Source of the DNA: Tamarix chinensis
Taxonomy: Eukaryota > Streptophyta > Magnoliopsida > Caryophyllales > Tamaricaceae
DNA: 64,000 nt
Reading direction: 5' to 3'
Assembly (NCBI GenBank): GCA_030549775.1
Contig: CM060172.1
Location: 5,374,861-5,438,860 of the forward strand
Below the pieces are notes generated by a model. The model was given only the letters and a program-made list of their open reading frames with translations, did not search any database and was not told where the DNA came from. Below, one piece after another: positions 23,165 to 35,300 of the stretch. The translations under genes were made by a program, and so were the position numbers. Numbering within the stretch: position 1 is the first letter of the stretch; each line of letters opens with the position of its first letter.

Positions 23165-26100
23165 TAGGGATGTAAACGGGGTGGATAATACCCGAAACCC
23201 AATGGATTTTACCCGACGGATATGGATATGGATAATGATAAACATATATGGATACGGATATGGGTAAGGGTTAAAAATACCCGGTGGGTTCGGGTACGGG
23301 GTATCCATATCCGTATCCGTACCCATATCCGTACCCGTTTACCCATTATATATTTACCATTTTACCCTTAATGTTTTATATAATAATAGGTTATAATAAG
23401 AAATTAAATTGTCATTTTACATTTAACCCTACTTTGAATGTAACATCTAACATCCCTAACACTGTTTGTCTAATTGTTTGTCTGATTGTCTCATGACTCT
23501 TCAGTCTTCACTCTCGTGACTCTCGTTAACTTTGAGTCTTCTATCTGTTGAGACTCGAGAGGTGGTAAACATAGGCACAGCCACACATGACCACCGCGCA
23601 TAGGCTTAGTAGCATTGCCCCTTAGCCATCGCCCGTCGTCCACCATCCCTGTCTCTAGTCTTCGTCGTCGTCTTCAAGTTGGTGTAATTGAGGCTTCATC
23701 CATTCGTCGTCTTCGTCTTCGAGTCTCACTAACTCTTCCTCTACAACTGCGAGTGCCACCTACCGCCTACCGCCTGCCTCCTAAAAGTCCTAAAAGTCCT
23801 CACTTTGTAAGTTTGTTAATACCCGCTTGCTTCATTTCATCCAACAGCTTCTATGTTGACATTTACCATTTATAAAAATGCAATGAAAAAAATAAATGCT
23901 TTAAAATGTTGCTTCTTTGATCATTGAGCATGTAAATCTTATTTTCCTTATATATTGTTGCGTTCTGCTCGTAGTTTTTTCGAGGACCATTTCGGATTGC
24001 TGATATCTATTTTCTTTAGCCAAGGAGGAGATGAGGAGTATATTACAACTTGATATCCCGAGATCTTGTCAAAAAAAAAATTATTCCAAATTTTAGTAGT
24101 ATATTACATTACTGTATAATGAAAACCAAATCCTCTTGCCCAGCTAGAGTTAAAGGAGAGCACCTCTAAACACACAGGATAAAATACACTAAAAATGGCA
24201 ATCAACGAGGTTCGAGATACCATAGAGCCAACTTTGTCATGGTAGAAACAAAATGACCTGAGTAAATGTAAAAAGGCCAAGGAGGTATTAGTGATTGGCC
24301 AAATTTTACTAAATAATGTATAGCGTTTAGGGCTTTTCTTGAATAACTTAACTAAAAATAAAGTAATAAATTACTGAGAATGATAACCCCAATCTTAATG
24401 GCTGATGTCTATCTTAACTACTTCCATTTATTTTTGAAAATATTTATATACGTAATCAAAGGTTTTATTATTATTATTATTTTTTATCTAGTTATTACTA
24501 ATAACAAGTGGCTTGTACATAAAAATTCTATATATGTTCAAATCCCAGTCAAACAAAAATTATATATATATTTTTTATGAGCCCATAAACCGGTAAAGGT
24601 TAAAAACTTAAAAACAACAAACTTCATGTTGAATGAATGCTATCTTTATCAGAAGGAAAGTTTACATAGTAGTATGCCCAAAAATTCACAGTACCATAAA
24701 ATCCCAATTGAGTACTATGTTGATATACTGATTATTATATGACCTGAAACAATTGATTACTATGTTGATATGTATTTTTTTATAGTGTCTGGGATAATCA
24801 AATCATTTGATGGCATCGAGTAGCCAACCTAGTACTGATTCACAAAGTATACCACTATGCTCTTCCACTATAGCTAGCAACCCTATACCTAGTGAACCAT
24901 CAACCAATGAGGAGGTAGAAGAAGTACCTGAACTTGCTTTAGTGAGAAAAAGAAAAAAACTTCACATGTTTGGGAGCATTTTAATGCAGTGGAGGTTAAA
25001 GGCGTGAAAAAAGTAATTTGTAAAAGTTGTAATAAAAGTTTAAGTGGTGATCCGAAAAATGGCACTTCCTATTTACGTGAACACATGAAGAAATGTATAG
25101 GCTTTAAGTCTCTACAAGGAGTAGGCCAACGCAAGTTGAACTTTGATCAGAAGGGGGATGGAAAAGGAAAGCTTATGTTTGTGGAATTTAATCAAGAAGT
25201 TGTAAGGCATGAGTTGTGTAGCATGGTTGTTATGCATGAGTATCCACTTTGTATGGTAGAACATGAAGGCTTTAGAAGATATTCATTGGCTCTTCAAACC
25301 ATCCTTTAAAATGATTTCAAGGAATACTCTACGAAGTGATATATTCAAGATGTTTGATTATGAAAAAAGCAAAACAATGTCGTTGTTGAGTAGTAACAAG
25401 AGTTGAGTTGCAATCACAACAGATATGTGGACATCTCATAATCAAAAGAAGGGTTTCATGGCCATTACCGCTCATTGGATTGATAGCCATTGGACATTGC
25501 AAAGTCGAATACTCAGGTATACTTAATCCATATTCATATATAGTTTTAATCTCTCAATATTATGTCATTATATGTTGTTCTTTGCTTTATTTGTTGTGTT
25601 ATTCTTTTGTTAAAGGTTTATCTATGTTCCAAGTCCATATACATCTGAGGTTTTATGTGATGTTTTGGTGAATTCTTTGTTGGAATGGAATGTTGATACG
25701 AAACTTACCACATTAACTGTTGATAATTGTACGACCAATGATGCTTTGATTGGAGATTTGAAAGATAAAATAGAATTAAAGTATTTTTTGGCATGTGGGA
25801 AGTATTTTCATATACGTTGTGATGCTCATATAATGAATTTCATTGTTAGAGATGGTATGGAGATTATTCAACAAGCCATTGAGAATGTACGTGAGAGTTT
25901 GGTGTATTGGAAAGCCACACCAAAAAGGTTGGAAAAATTTATGAAGGTTTGTCGACAAAAAGAAATTCCATATAGTAAAGCTTTGGTACGTGATTGTAGG
26001 ACAAGATGGAATTCTACATTTTTAATGCTTGATGTTGCTTTGGTGTATGAAGAAGTGTTTCTTCGTTTGGCACGTTTGGATTGTACTTTTAAATGTTGTC

Positions 26101-27880
26101 CTAGTATTGTTGAATGGGATTTGGCTTATTTAATTTATGAGAGATTAGCATTGTTTTATGATGTAACTTTGATGTTTTCTGGAGGCCAATATCCTACTGC
26201 CAATTTATACTTTCCTAAGGTTTGTGAGGTTAAAATGGCATTGCTAGAATGGTCTATTGGTGGAGAAGAAGTGATTAGTGGTAGGGCAACTAAAATGCTA
26301 GAAAATTTTGATAAATATTAGAGTGTGATTCATGGAATTATGGCTGTGGCCACTATTTTGGATCCAAGGTATAAAATGGCATTGGTAGAATGTTCTTTTT
26401 CTATCATTTATGGGAGCTCCTATGGTGAAGAGATAGAAAATATTCATAAAATGTGTTATGAATTGTTTCATCAGTATGAGGAGAAGTTTAATCATATGGA
26501 GAAAAGTGCATCAACTTCTACTATTAGTTGCCAAAGTAGTGGTTCAAATGTTAGTAGTGCGAGCTTTTGTTCTAGAGTTAGATTATTTTTTGGAGGAACC
26601 AATTATGCCACAGGTGGATGACTTTGATATTTTATCATGGTCGAAGACAAATACTAAGTATCCTATTCTGCAAAGGATGGCTAGGGACATACTTGCTATT
26701 CCGGTTTCTACAGTTGCTTTTAAGTAAGCTTTTAGAACAAGTGGGAGATTTGTAAGTCCTCATCGCAACCGTTTACATCCGAAGACTTTAAAAGCATTAA
26801 TGTGTTGTAGAGATTAGCTTTGGGTGGCTATACAGGATGATGGTAGTATTTATTTTATACTTTTGATGTTTAAATAATTATGATATATCTATTGTTATAT
26901 TTATTTAATTCTAATTTATTTTCTTTTACCTTTGTTAGATAATGAATTTACTCTGAGCTCATATTATTATAGGTCTACCTTGTATAATGAGGAATCTGAC
27001 TCTGATCTTAACAAATGTGAGGTAAATATTATTAGTGATAGAAATATTTGTTCATATTTAATTATTTTAAATATTAAATAATTTTTTTATGGCAGATGAA
27101 TGCATAAGATATGTAGGTCGGAGATGGAGAAGCTAATTATTGATTTTTAGCATGGTAAACATATTCTTTGTAGAATTTATTTTTAAATCTTAGAAATATT
27201 TATTCATTATACTAAACTAGTTATTCATATATATTATCATCATGGATTTTTCAGGACCTCGTGGGAAGAAACATTTTGCTTTGAATGTTATTGTTGAAGA
27301 CTTGAAATATGTTGAACTCGTGATGATTAAGTTCTTCATTTTATGTTTGGATAGATTTATCAACTATGGTGTTGTTTTAATTGTTTTGTAATTTTTAGAC
27401 TATCAAAAATTGTAATCTTGTAACTATGCTGGACTAGTTGTATTGTTATTGTTTGTTTGGTAGTTTGGTTAAAAACTTGGTATTGGTATTTGGTGACCAA
27501 ACTTGTAGGTTGAAGATTTTATGACTTTATCATTGCTAGAGTGGAGCATGGCTGCCATGGCAGGTTGTGTTACTTGTGTATTATAACATGTTATTTGGTA
27601 TTATAATAGGTTGAAGACTTTATGACAGGTTTTTTCGATAGTTTATTGTGAAAGAATAAATTTAAACAGGTAACGGGTTTACCCATTGGATAACATATTA
27701 TTTATAATTTATCGGGTAAATGGGTTATCCATCGGATAACGGGTATCTGTCGGGTACAAATATGGATATATTAGTGGATATCCGTTCGGGTTTGGGTACG
27801 GATATGGATATGGGTTTCTTAATCGGGTTTGGGTATAGATATAGTATACCTGATCTGAACACGCCCCGTTTACATCCCTA
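23165..27880 (+). mobile_element. Ac-like hAT DNA transposon, 4.7 kb, defective
   Basis: Perfect 17-bp terminal inverted repeats TAGGGATGTAAACGGGG occur at 23165-23181 and, inverted, at 27864-27880. The TAGGGATG start resembles the Ac/hAT consensus. Both subterminal regions are rich in CGGGTA, GGATATGGATA and AAACGGG units, in opposite orientation at the two ends, as expected for transposase-binding repeats. The single gene inside is a hAT transposase relic on the plus strand. It lies in copy A5 with an 8-bp target duplication, so it is one of the youngest insertions here, though already dead. Confidence 0.92.
24807..26816 (+). pseudogene. hAT transposase pseudogene (BED finger, DDE core, hATC)
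   Basis: The order of domains is intact. An acidic/serine-rich N-terminus is followed by a BED zinc finger (VICKSC, SYLREHMKKC; about 24960-25110), then [20 protein letters not shown] (first catalytic Asp), a probable 99-bp intron (GT at 25517, AG at 25614-25615), TVDNCTTNDA (second Asp), CRTRWNST, ILDPRYKMALVE, and the dimerisation region DFDILSW to DILAIPVSTV. The TSGRFVSPHRNRLHPKTLKA tail follows. Defects are frameshifts in an A-run near 24947-24960, near 25295 (one extra base) and near 26540-26580, and in-frame stops TGA at 25404, TAG at 26319 (where the family has Trp) and TAA at 26725. The finger and core motifs otherwise look normal. It belongs to the plant Ac/RICESLEEPER-like group. 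The start is taken from the first ATG in the N-terminal frame; a non-coding 5' leader precedes it. Confidence 0.92.
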
Positions 27881-27888
27881 GATTTAGC
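27881..27888 (+). repeat. hAT target-site duplication, right
   Basis: GATTTAGC, partner of GCTTCAGC at 23157-23164. Family A sequence resumes with CCTCAACATAAATAAT and a triplet microsatellite (about 27895-27970). Confidence 0.75.
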
Positions 27889-30800
27889 CCTCAACATAAA
27901 TAATAATAAAAGACATTAATACTAATAATAATAATAATAATAATACATATTAAAATAATAATAATAATAGTATTTATATTCAAATAAATGAAATAAAATA
28001 ATTTAAGGCTTATAAAAATAAGGAAAAGGGTTGAGAGGGTTTAGGGTTCAACCTTAGGTTGGTGGGGATCAGTGGCACCAGAGGTGGTGCACGACGACGG
28101 CGGCTATGGCCGGAAAAAGGGAAGAAAAGGATAAAAGTTGGATGCTGGGAAAAAGATAGGGAGAATTAAGGTGGGAGTTGGGGTGTTTAGAGTTGGCCAA
28201 AGGGAGAGGAATAGAATAAGGGTGGTGGCGCAGCCAAAGGTGACGGCAGCAGCGGCAGCGGTGGCCGAATGGAGGAGAAGAAGAGAAAGAGAGGAGGAGA
28301 GGGAGAAAGAGGAAAGTAAAGGTAGGGGAAGGTGGCTAATGGTGGTTCAAAGGGCAGCGAAGGCAGAAAAATAGGTTGGTCAAGAAGGCTATTTCGCACA
28401 GCCGGAGTGGCTTGTGCTAGAAGAATCGAGGGGAATGGATGATTTTGTTAGTTAGAGGGAGGTGCAAGGAAGAGTTTGGTGGCTAGAGATGGTGGCGAAT
28501 TTGGTCGGAGGCGGTGTATGAGGCATCTGAAGGGGTGGCGGTTGCAAGGATGGGAAATTCTGGGTAGGAGACAAAAGCTCCATAGGGCTGGCGTGGGAGT
28601 AAGGAAATTAGGGTTAGGGTCACTAGCGGCGATGGTTGGCCGGTGGCAACAATTTTTGGGGGAGGAAATATGCGAGGAGGGGAAGTTAGTTGGGAAAATG
28701 GGTTGCGAGTCATAAAGGGAGAGGGAAAAGAGTATTGGCCTATCAATGGCGCGATCAGCGGCAAAAAACTAGGGACGTGGCGGCGACGACGTTGCAGGTC
28801 ATCGGGGTTTCAAGTGAGAAGGAAGAAGAAGATGGGGGGGGGGCTGGACCGGGCAGTTTCGTGCAAAAAAGAAAGAAAGAAAAGGAGAGGAGACTGGGTA
28901 GTTCAGCGCTCATTAAAATGGGCGTGCAACGTAGCGTTTAGAAGGAAGAAAGGATAAAACACAGCGTGACATTAAAATAAGTAAGTCTAGTTCGCGTGGG
29001 TTAGGCTGTGCCAAAGAAGAAAGGAAGGAGGGAGGGGACTTGGGTCGCGTGAAGGAGGCAGGCCCAAACGGGGAGGGGAGAAAAAGAAAAAGAAAAGAAT
29101 AAGAAAGAAAAAGAAAGAAAAAGGTAGAAAGAAAAGGAAAAAGGAAAAAGGGAAAAAGGGAAAAAGGGAAAAAGAAAAATAGAAGGGTTGGGTTAAATAA
29201 ATAAATTAAAATATTTAGAATAGTTAAAAATAATAATATTTAAATAAAATAATATTTAAATCCCTTTTTAGGCTAAATTAGGATTTTTAAAAGAATTTCC
29301 ATAGATTCCATTTTAATTAGCAAACCACCCAAATTTTCTTCAATTAAATTATTTATAAAATTAATATTAATTTGAAACTATTTTATCCTTCTTAATTTAA
29401 ATATTATAATTTATATAATTAATTTCCAAATTAAAATATTTAATTAGTTAAAATACCTAAATTACTCCTAATTAAAATACTTATAAATTTCTTCTTAATT
29501 TACCATAATTAATTCCCTTTTATTTTCATAAAAATAAATTACTTAATTAATTTTCATAATAAAATCTTATTTAATAATAATTAATAAAATTAGAATTTTT
29601 GGGGCATTTTAGCGGCGGCGGCAGCAAAAAAAGAGGATAAAGAGGGGAAAAGTTGAGGTTTGAGAAGAATAGATGGAGAATAAGGATGGTGGTTGAGGTG
29701 TTGGTGGTAGCCTTGACTGAGAGGAGTAAAGTGAGGGTGGTGGCACAGCAAGTGGCGGCGGCGCATGTCGGCAGAGATGGTGGCCGGAAGGAAGATAAGA
29801 AGAAATACAAGGGAGGAGAAGGAGAAAAGAAGGGTATGGCTAGGGGGAGGAAGATTGGTAGCAACATTTTTGTGGTACATAAGGTAGTAAAAGCGGTGGA
29901 TGTGGTTACGGACGGTGGCTCGAGGGGTTTTAGGTGTATAAACCTGGCTTGATGGGCAGGGGACTTTGCACGGCTGTGGTGGCTTATGCATGGAGAATCG
30001 AGGGAGATGGGTAGCTCAGTTAGTTAGAGGGTGGTGTAGGGAAGACTTTGGTAGGCAGAGATGGCGGTGAAGTCGGCTGACGGAGGAAGAAAGGTCGTCT
30101 GAAGTTGCAGTGGTGCACAATGTAGGATTTTAGGGTTTTGGGGAAAAAGTTTTGAAAGCACACAAACAAGGGGTATTTATAGAGTTTAGAGGGAAAGGTG
30201 GGGTTTGGGGGGTTGGCGGGAAGATAATATAGGCAGGGTTTGGGGTAGCCGACAATGTTAATTGGATGGCACAATTTTTGGTTGTGTTCGACCTTTTGCG
30301 AAGGAAAAGGAGGACTTCGTGTGGGAGAAAAGGAAAACGAGTTAGATGATGCTAGACTCCGAGTCGAGGGGAAGAGAAAGAGAGGGGAAATAGCCGATCA
30401 AGTCAAGCGTGGCCAGCGACGCCATTTTTAGAGGTTCGAAGGTGCATGTCGACGGCAGAGGAGGAAGAAGAAGGTGAATCGGGCGGTTGAGTGAAAATGA
30501 AAGAAAAGAAAAAGAAGAAGAACCGGGCCGGTCGACAACGATTATAATGGTTTTAAGTGGAACACGACATTCCAAAAGAAAAAGCCAAGACATGCAGCGT
30601 TCTGGCTGCTGCAGGAAGGAAAGAAAGGAAACGGGCAGATAAGCCACGAGAGAAGAGAAGGAATGAAAAAGATTGGGCTGGCCAAAAAGGCCTAATCGGA
30701 AAGAAGAAGAAAAAGAAAGAAAAGAAGAGAAAAAGAAAGAAAAAGGAAAAAGGGAAAAGAATAATTTGAGTAGGTTGGGGTCAATTAAATTAATTAGAAT

Positions 30801-32154
30801 ATTTTGGGTATTTAAAATAAAAATATTTAAATAAAATAATATTAAATTTCCTTTTTGGGCTAATTTAGGGTTTTAAAAAGATTTTTCCTAAATTCCTTTT
30901 TTTAATTAGTAAAAAGCCTAAATTTTCCCTTATAAAAATATTTGTAATTTCTTTATTAATTTTTCCTAAATAAATCCTTCCCATTTCACATAAAATAATT
31001 AATTAAATTAATTCCCTTATAAATCCTTATTTAAAATAAATATTTTTGGGGCATTTTAGCCCATTTGTCTTTTTTTCCTCCATCTCACCAGCTTGGTTCC
31101 CTTCTTTCTTTTCTTTTCTTTTCTTTTCTTTTTACCCCATATTGGCTAACCCACCACTTGTTCTTCTTCTTTCTCCTTTCCCATGCCTTGCAAGTCAAAA
31201 CCTGCAATCTCGTACTATTGATAGCCCAGCCACTGTATGATTAACGTACCTCTCCCCTTTCTCTCTCCATCCTTTTCCTTTCCTTTCCCCCAACCAACCC
31301 TACACCTCCTCCAATGCGCGCCCCATCCCTTTCCTTTTTCTTCCAATGAACCCAACCTGCACCTACAAAATTGTACGGTCATATTAGTCTACCACTACCA
31401 GCCGGTGAGCCCTACCATACATGCCCCACCTTTTCTCTTCCCCCTTTGTCTTATCCTCCCTCCAATGGCCTATAAACACCCCTCAACTATTCCCATTTGG
31501 CTTATTTTTCCCCGCCTATAAATCTCACCTCCCTTACTCCATCATCACTTTAGACACTGTCTGCACCACCATTTCCCAACATCACCGCCTGAAACACCAC
31601 CCAAAACCTTCCTTTGATTATCGTCCATGAAACCACACCACTCATCGCCTCTAGTTCCCCCTAGACAAGCTACCCCAACCGTGCAAAGTAGGCTACCAGA
31701 TCTGCCACTTTACACCTATCGCTTCACTCTTGTCGCCATGCGCCACCATCTCCGCCACCACCACCACCTCTCCTGCCACCCAAACCGCCTAGTAAAGTTT
31801 TCCCTACCTCCCTTTACCTTCTTTTCACCCTGCCTCCCTCTCCTTCACCCTTCCTCCTTCTCCACCACCTTCGGCCACCACAACAACCACCACCTAAGTT
31901 GCCACCTTTTTTGTGCCACCACCACCATTCTAACCCTCTTAACCTAGATAATCCACTACCAACACAACCACCATCTCTCTTTCCCTCATCTAGCCTAAAA
32001 ATCTAGCTCTCCAACATTTACTTCCTCCACCATTGACGCCACCACCTAGCTCCCATCACCGCCTAGCTCCTACCACCCTAGGTTGTGTCCTAACCTCCCT
32101 AACCTTTAAATATATTTAATGTAATTTGATTTAATTTTATTTGTGTTATTATCA

Positions 32155-32156
32155 TG

Positions 32157-32188
<32 letters not shown>

Positions 32189-32300
32189 CAACACTAATAA
32201 TAATATTATTATTATTTGTGAGTATTCAAACTCTTATTATTATTATGATCCAGATTAGTATTATTATCACTATTATCATTATTATTATTATTGTTAATAT
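32155..32300. repeat. (ATT)n microsatellite in copy A2
   Basis: ATT repeats at the family A microsatellite position, here complementary because the copy is reversed. Confidence 0.9.
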
Positions 32301-35300
32301 TAATTTCATTGCCTTTAATATTGTTAATATTGTTAATGATACCTTAAAATGGACCAATATAACCATCAAACCTATTTTGACTAGTAGAAGCATGATTAAC
32401 TACTTTAAGAATAATACCCTTAATTTTACTTATAAAACTACTATTATTTTTATTATTAACCCCAATACTATGTTATGATAAGGGAAAAGTAGAAAATAAT
32501 GATAATGTTGGTAAGAGGGAAGTTAACTGAGGGAAGTTAACTCTAGTATTTTTCTCTTATAAGTGAACCAAGTCGAAACCCTAAGAAGGCATAGGATTGT
32601 GCTCCAAGCCCAGTGTCTTATTAGGTAAGGATGTTGTTAAGGCCTATTATGTATGTCATGTGATTTGTATGCCATGATATGTTATATTTATGTACCTTAT
32701 ATGATTATGACCACTTACTTGTAACGCAGTGCAGAGTTAAGGTACGTTTGTGTCTCCTTATTATAACATGTGTGAAATGATATGTATGTTGTGATTATTG
32801 TGTTATGTGGCGTGACCCTCTAGGACATGCACGCTAGGATGCTTTAATGATATGGTATGGGGTAAAAGGATGAAAAGAAAAAGGAAAATGATTTGACTCA
32901 AGGGAAGTCAGAATGACCAAATTATCTTATGATCCATGAGGGGACAGATAAAAGGGAAATATGGATAAAATAGGAAAGTGAAGTGAATGTTGTATGGGGA
33001 AGTCTGGGGTTTGCATTGGATGGATGGTGTTTGCATGTGGATAATCCTTACTAATAAAAAGTTGACTTGGGGTGTAAGTAAGGTAAGGGAAGAGTTTTTA
33101 GGGTGACTGGAGTCCATGGGTGAAAAATATTACGTAGCTTAGTACAAGGGTGCATGGTGTGTTTGACTATGGTAGGGAAGGAAAACCTTAAATAGAGGAG
33201 ATTGTGGAAGTATAAAAAATAATGCAAGGGATTCGAATATGGGGTTAGAGTGGAAGGATATCACATGGATGGTGAGTGTGGGTGTCATACGGAAGAAGGG
33301 ATGGTAGGTGAGTAATGGAGAGATGATATATAAGAAAAGAGAGGTGTTAGGGTTTGGTGTAGCCAACTAGAGTTTCCTGGTCACATGTGAAAAACGGAAA
33401 GTAAAGTGGAAGTCTAGGGGTTGAATCTAAGTGAGGTGATGAGTTGGGGGTAAAGGAGCATGAGTTTAGTGGGATAGAGGAAGGTTCAACCATATAAGTT
33501 GAATTAGGGTTTTTCGAGAAAAATGTTAGAGGGCGATAGTGAGTTCACTTAGATGGTATGGGGGAGTGGGCCTTGGCCTACACACTTAGAATTTGGGTAT
33601 TTGTGGTAAGTAAGGAAAAGAGGGAAATGATGTATGGATGTGTTAAGAGGCAGAGAAGTCCCAAGATATGGGGCTGGCCCCTCTTAGGAGAATAAGAGTA
33701 GAGGGATTGTGTGAGCAGGTAACCCAAAGAACATGCATGTCTAGGGTGAAAACATATATTGAATAAGACACAGATAAGACACTAATCATTTAAAGAGAAA
33801 GATTATTAAACCGGGCCTATACCGATCCACTGGCATAATAGTGGCTAGGTGTTGGGGTGCCTTGGAGATCAATCTATCGGAGAATAATAGTGGTCAGGAG
33901 CATTTTACCTTATTTGTTTCCGATCCACCGGCTATAATAATGGAGGATCCCGAACTCAATAAACCAAATATTAAGTTATGATAAGATATGGGAAAGATAA
34001 TAAGTACTTACAGTGGAATGCCATGAGAGTCGGGGCGAGACTGATCCACCCGCATATAATGTGGCTAGGAGCACTTTGCCCTTGAGATCGATCCATCTAC
34101 AAATAAGAGTGGTTAGGAGTATTTTACACTATACATTTCCAATCCATGGGCTATAATAGTATTGTTCCCGTACTCACTTGGACTTATAAAGAGCATGGTG
34201 TGAAATGAGTTTATTGACTAGAGATCTAATTAATAAGTTTAACCGTATGGAAACATGACCTATACTATTTGCATTGCTTTTATGGTTTTTCTATATGATC
34301 CTTCTTATATTATATACTTTTTATTTCAAGCCTTAGCTGTATAGTTACCTTACTCAATACATAGTGTGCTTACCACCTATTTCATCGGTGCTTCTCATTC
34401 CCATAAGCAGAGGGCCCTATTGAGTTTGTGTAGGTAGGAGATGCCATCTTTGATGCCTATAATACTTATAAGGTATGGGGCGGGGCCAAGAGTTGATCAT
34501 TGGCTTGGCATAGGGGCCTGAGAGCTATGTGGACTGAACTCTCTTTTATCTCTTTGTACTTTTGTTTTCATCTTATTGCCATTTTATTTTATCGTATTGT
34601 ACCTTTTATCCATTTTGGGAACTTTTACAATGTAACTTGTTTTTTTTGGTTGTAATGACTTTTATCCACGCACTTTGATTCTTTCGTCATAAATATTTCA
34701 GTTTTCTACGGATCTTTATTTTAAGTGTGTTTAATGTTCTTATGAAATTATGCTTAGCCTTGTGATTAGTATGAGACTAATCGAGGGTTGGGCTTATGCT
34801 TTTCATGCAGTAGCACCCACGTGATTGTGTTTGTTTTAATTAAACAAAAAATTTTAACTGTAATTTTTGGGGGTGTTACAGAAACTAAAATCTTCCACCT
34901 CTTAATTTGTTCAGTTATTATTTCATGCCAAAATATTTAGATTCTCTCATTCTGTACCATGTCTCTCTTACTCTCGTTCTTTTACAAACCCTTGCACTAC
35001 CACACCCTGTGCCACCACTCCTCCTCCTCTAAACTCTAAGGAATCACCACTCATTTGCTTGCACCACCACACTGCTAACATTCTTGGTGTTGCATGTCCT
35101 ACCATTCTTGTGTACCGTGCTTGCATTTGATCCTTCTTGCTCTATCGTGTTCATAGGTGGTTGATGTTGTCCTCTTTCCCACCGCCACTTCTCTTGCTGC
35201 CTCCACTCCTCTTAGGCATGGTTTTTTTTTCTGTAGCTTATTCTCTTATATATATATATATATATGCATACATGTTGATGCTGGTTGTAGTTTTTTATTG

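Larger units (their letters stand above)
20321..29611 (+). mobile_element. Family A copy A5, 9.3 kb with hAT insertion (about 4.6 kb net)
   Basis: It starts TGTAATATCCC at 20321 and ends GGGGCATTTTA at 29611, flanked by GTGGC (20316-20320) and GCGGC (29612-29616). The own sequence is 20321-23156 and 27881-29611. It is the clearest copy for defining the family: 5' block, conserved GGGAATGAGCAGCACC box (about 20825-20845), motif array, telo-box stretch, AAT microsatellite, purine-rich segment (about 28095-29180) and AT tail. Open frames in the purine segment are compositional. Confidence 0.85.
10657..31058 (+). mobile_element. Family A copy A3, 20.4 kb with insertions (about 4.2 kb net)
   Basis: It starts TGTAACACCCT at 10657 and ends GGGGCATTTTA at 31058. 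The flanks are GCTCG and GCCCA, only 3 of 5 matching; the strongest support is that removing this interval restores a normal reversed family A copy. The own sequence is 10657-11808, 18689-20320 and 29612-31058. These join to give one 5' block, motif array (about 11405-11800), telo-box array, microsatellite region, purine-rich segment and AT tail. The split point at 20320/29612 falls within a GTGGTGCACGGTGGC-like stretch also seen whole at about 28090-28110. Confidence 0.75.
10215..34880 (-). mobile_element. Family A copy A2, reversed, 24.7 kb with insertions (about 4.3 kb net)
   Basis: On the minus strand it starts TGTAACACCCCC at 34880 and ends GGAGTATTTCA at 10215. The flanks are AAAAC (10210-10214) and GAAAC (34881-34885). 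The own sequence is 10215-10656 and 31059-34880. The two pieces together match the order of the separate reversed copy at 62492-64000 across the join: AT tail, polypyrimidine, then ACCCC/CCACC-rich DNA. The motif array is at about 33820-34165 and the triplet microsatellite at about 32155-32300. No coding sequence recognised. Confidence 0.8.

Noticed and set aside
24525..24550. TGTTCAAATCCCAGTC resembling a tRNA T-arm
   Set aside because: It is isolated, has no anticodon or acceptor stem around it, and lies in the hAT leader.
28138..30274. Multiple open frames in the two adjacent purine segments
   Set aside because: I first read this as a 1.5-kb tandem duplication, but the two segments belong to different nested family A copies (A5 ending at 29611, A3 resuming at 29612). 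The frames are compositional.
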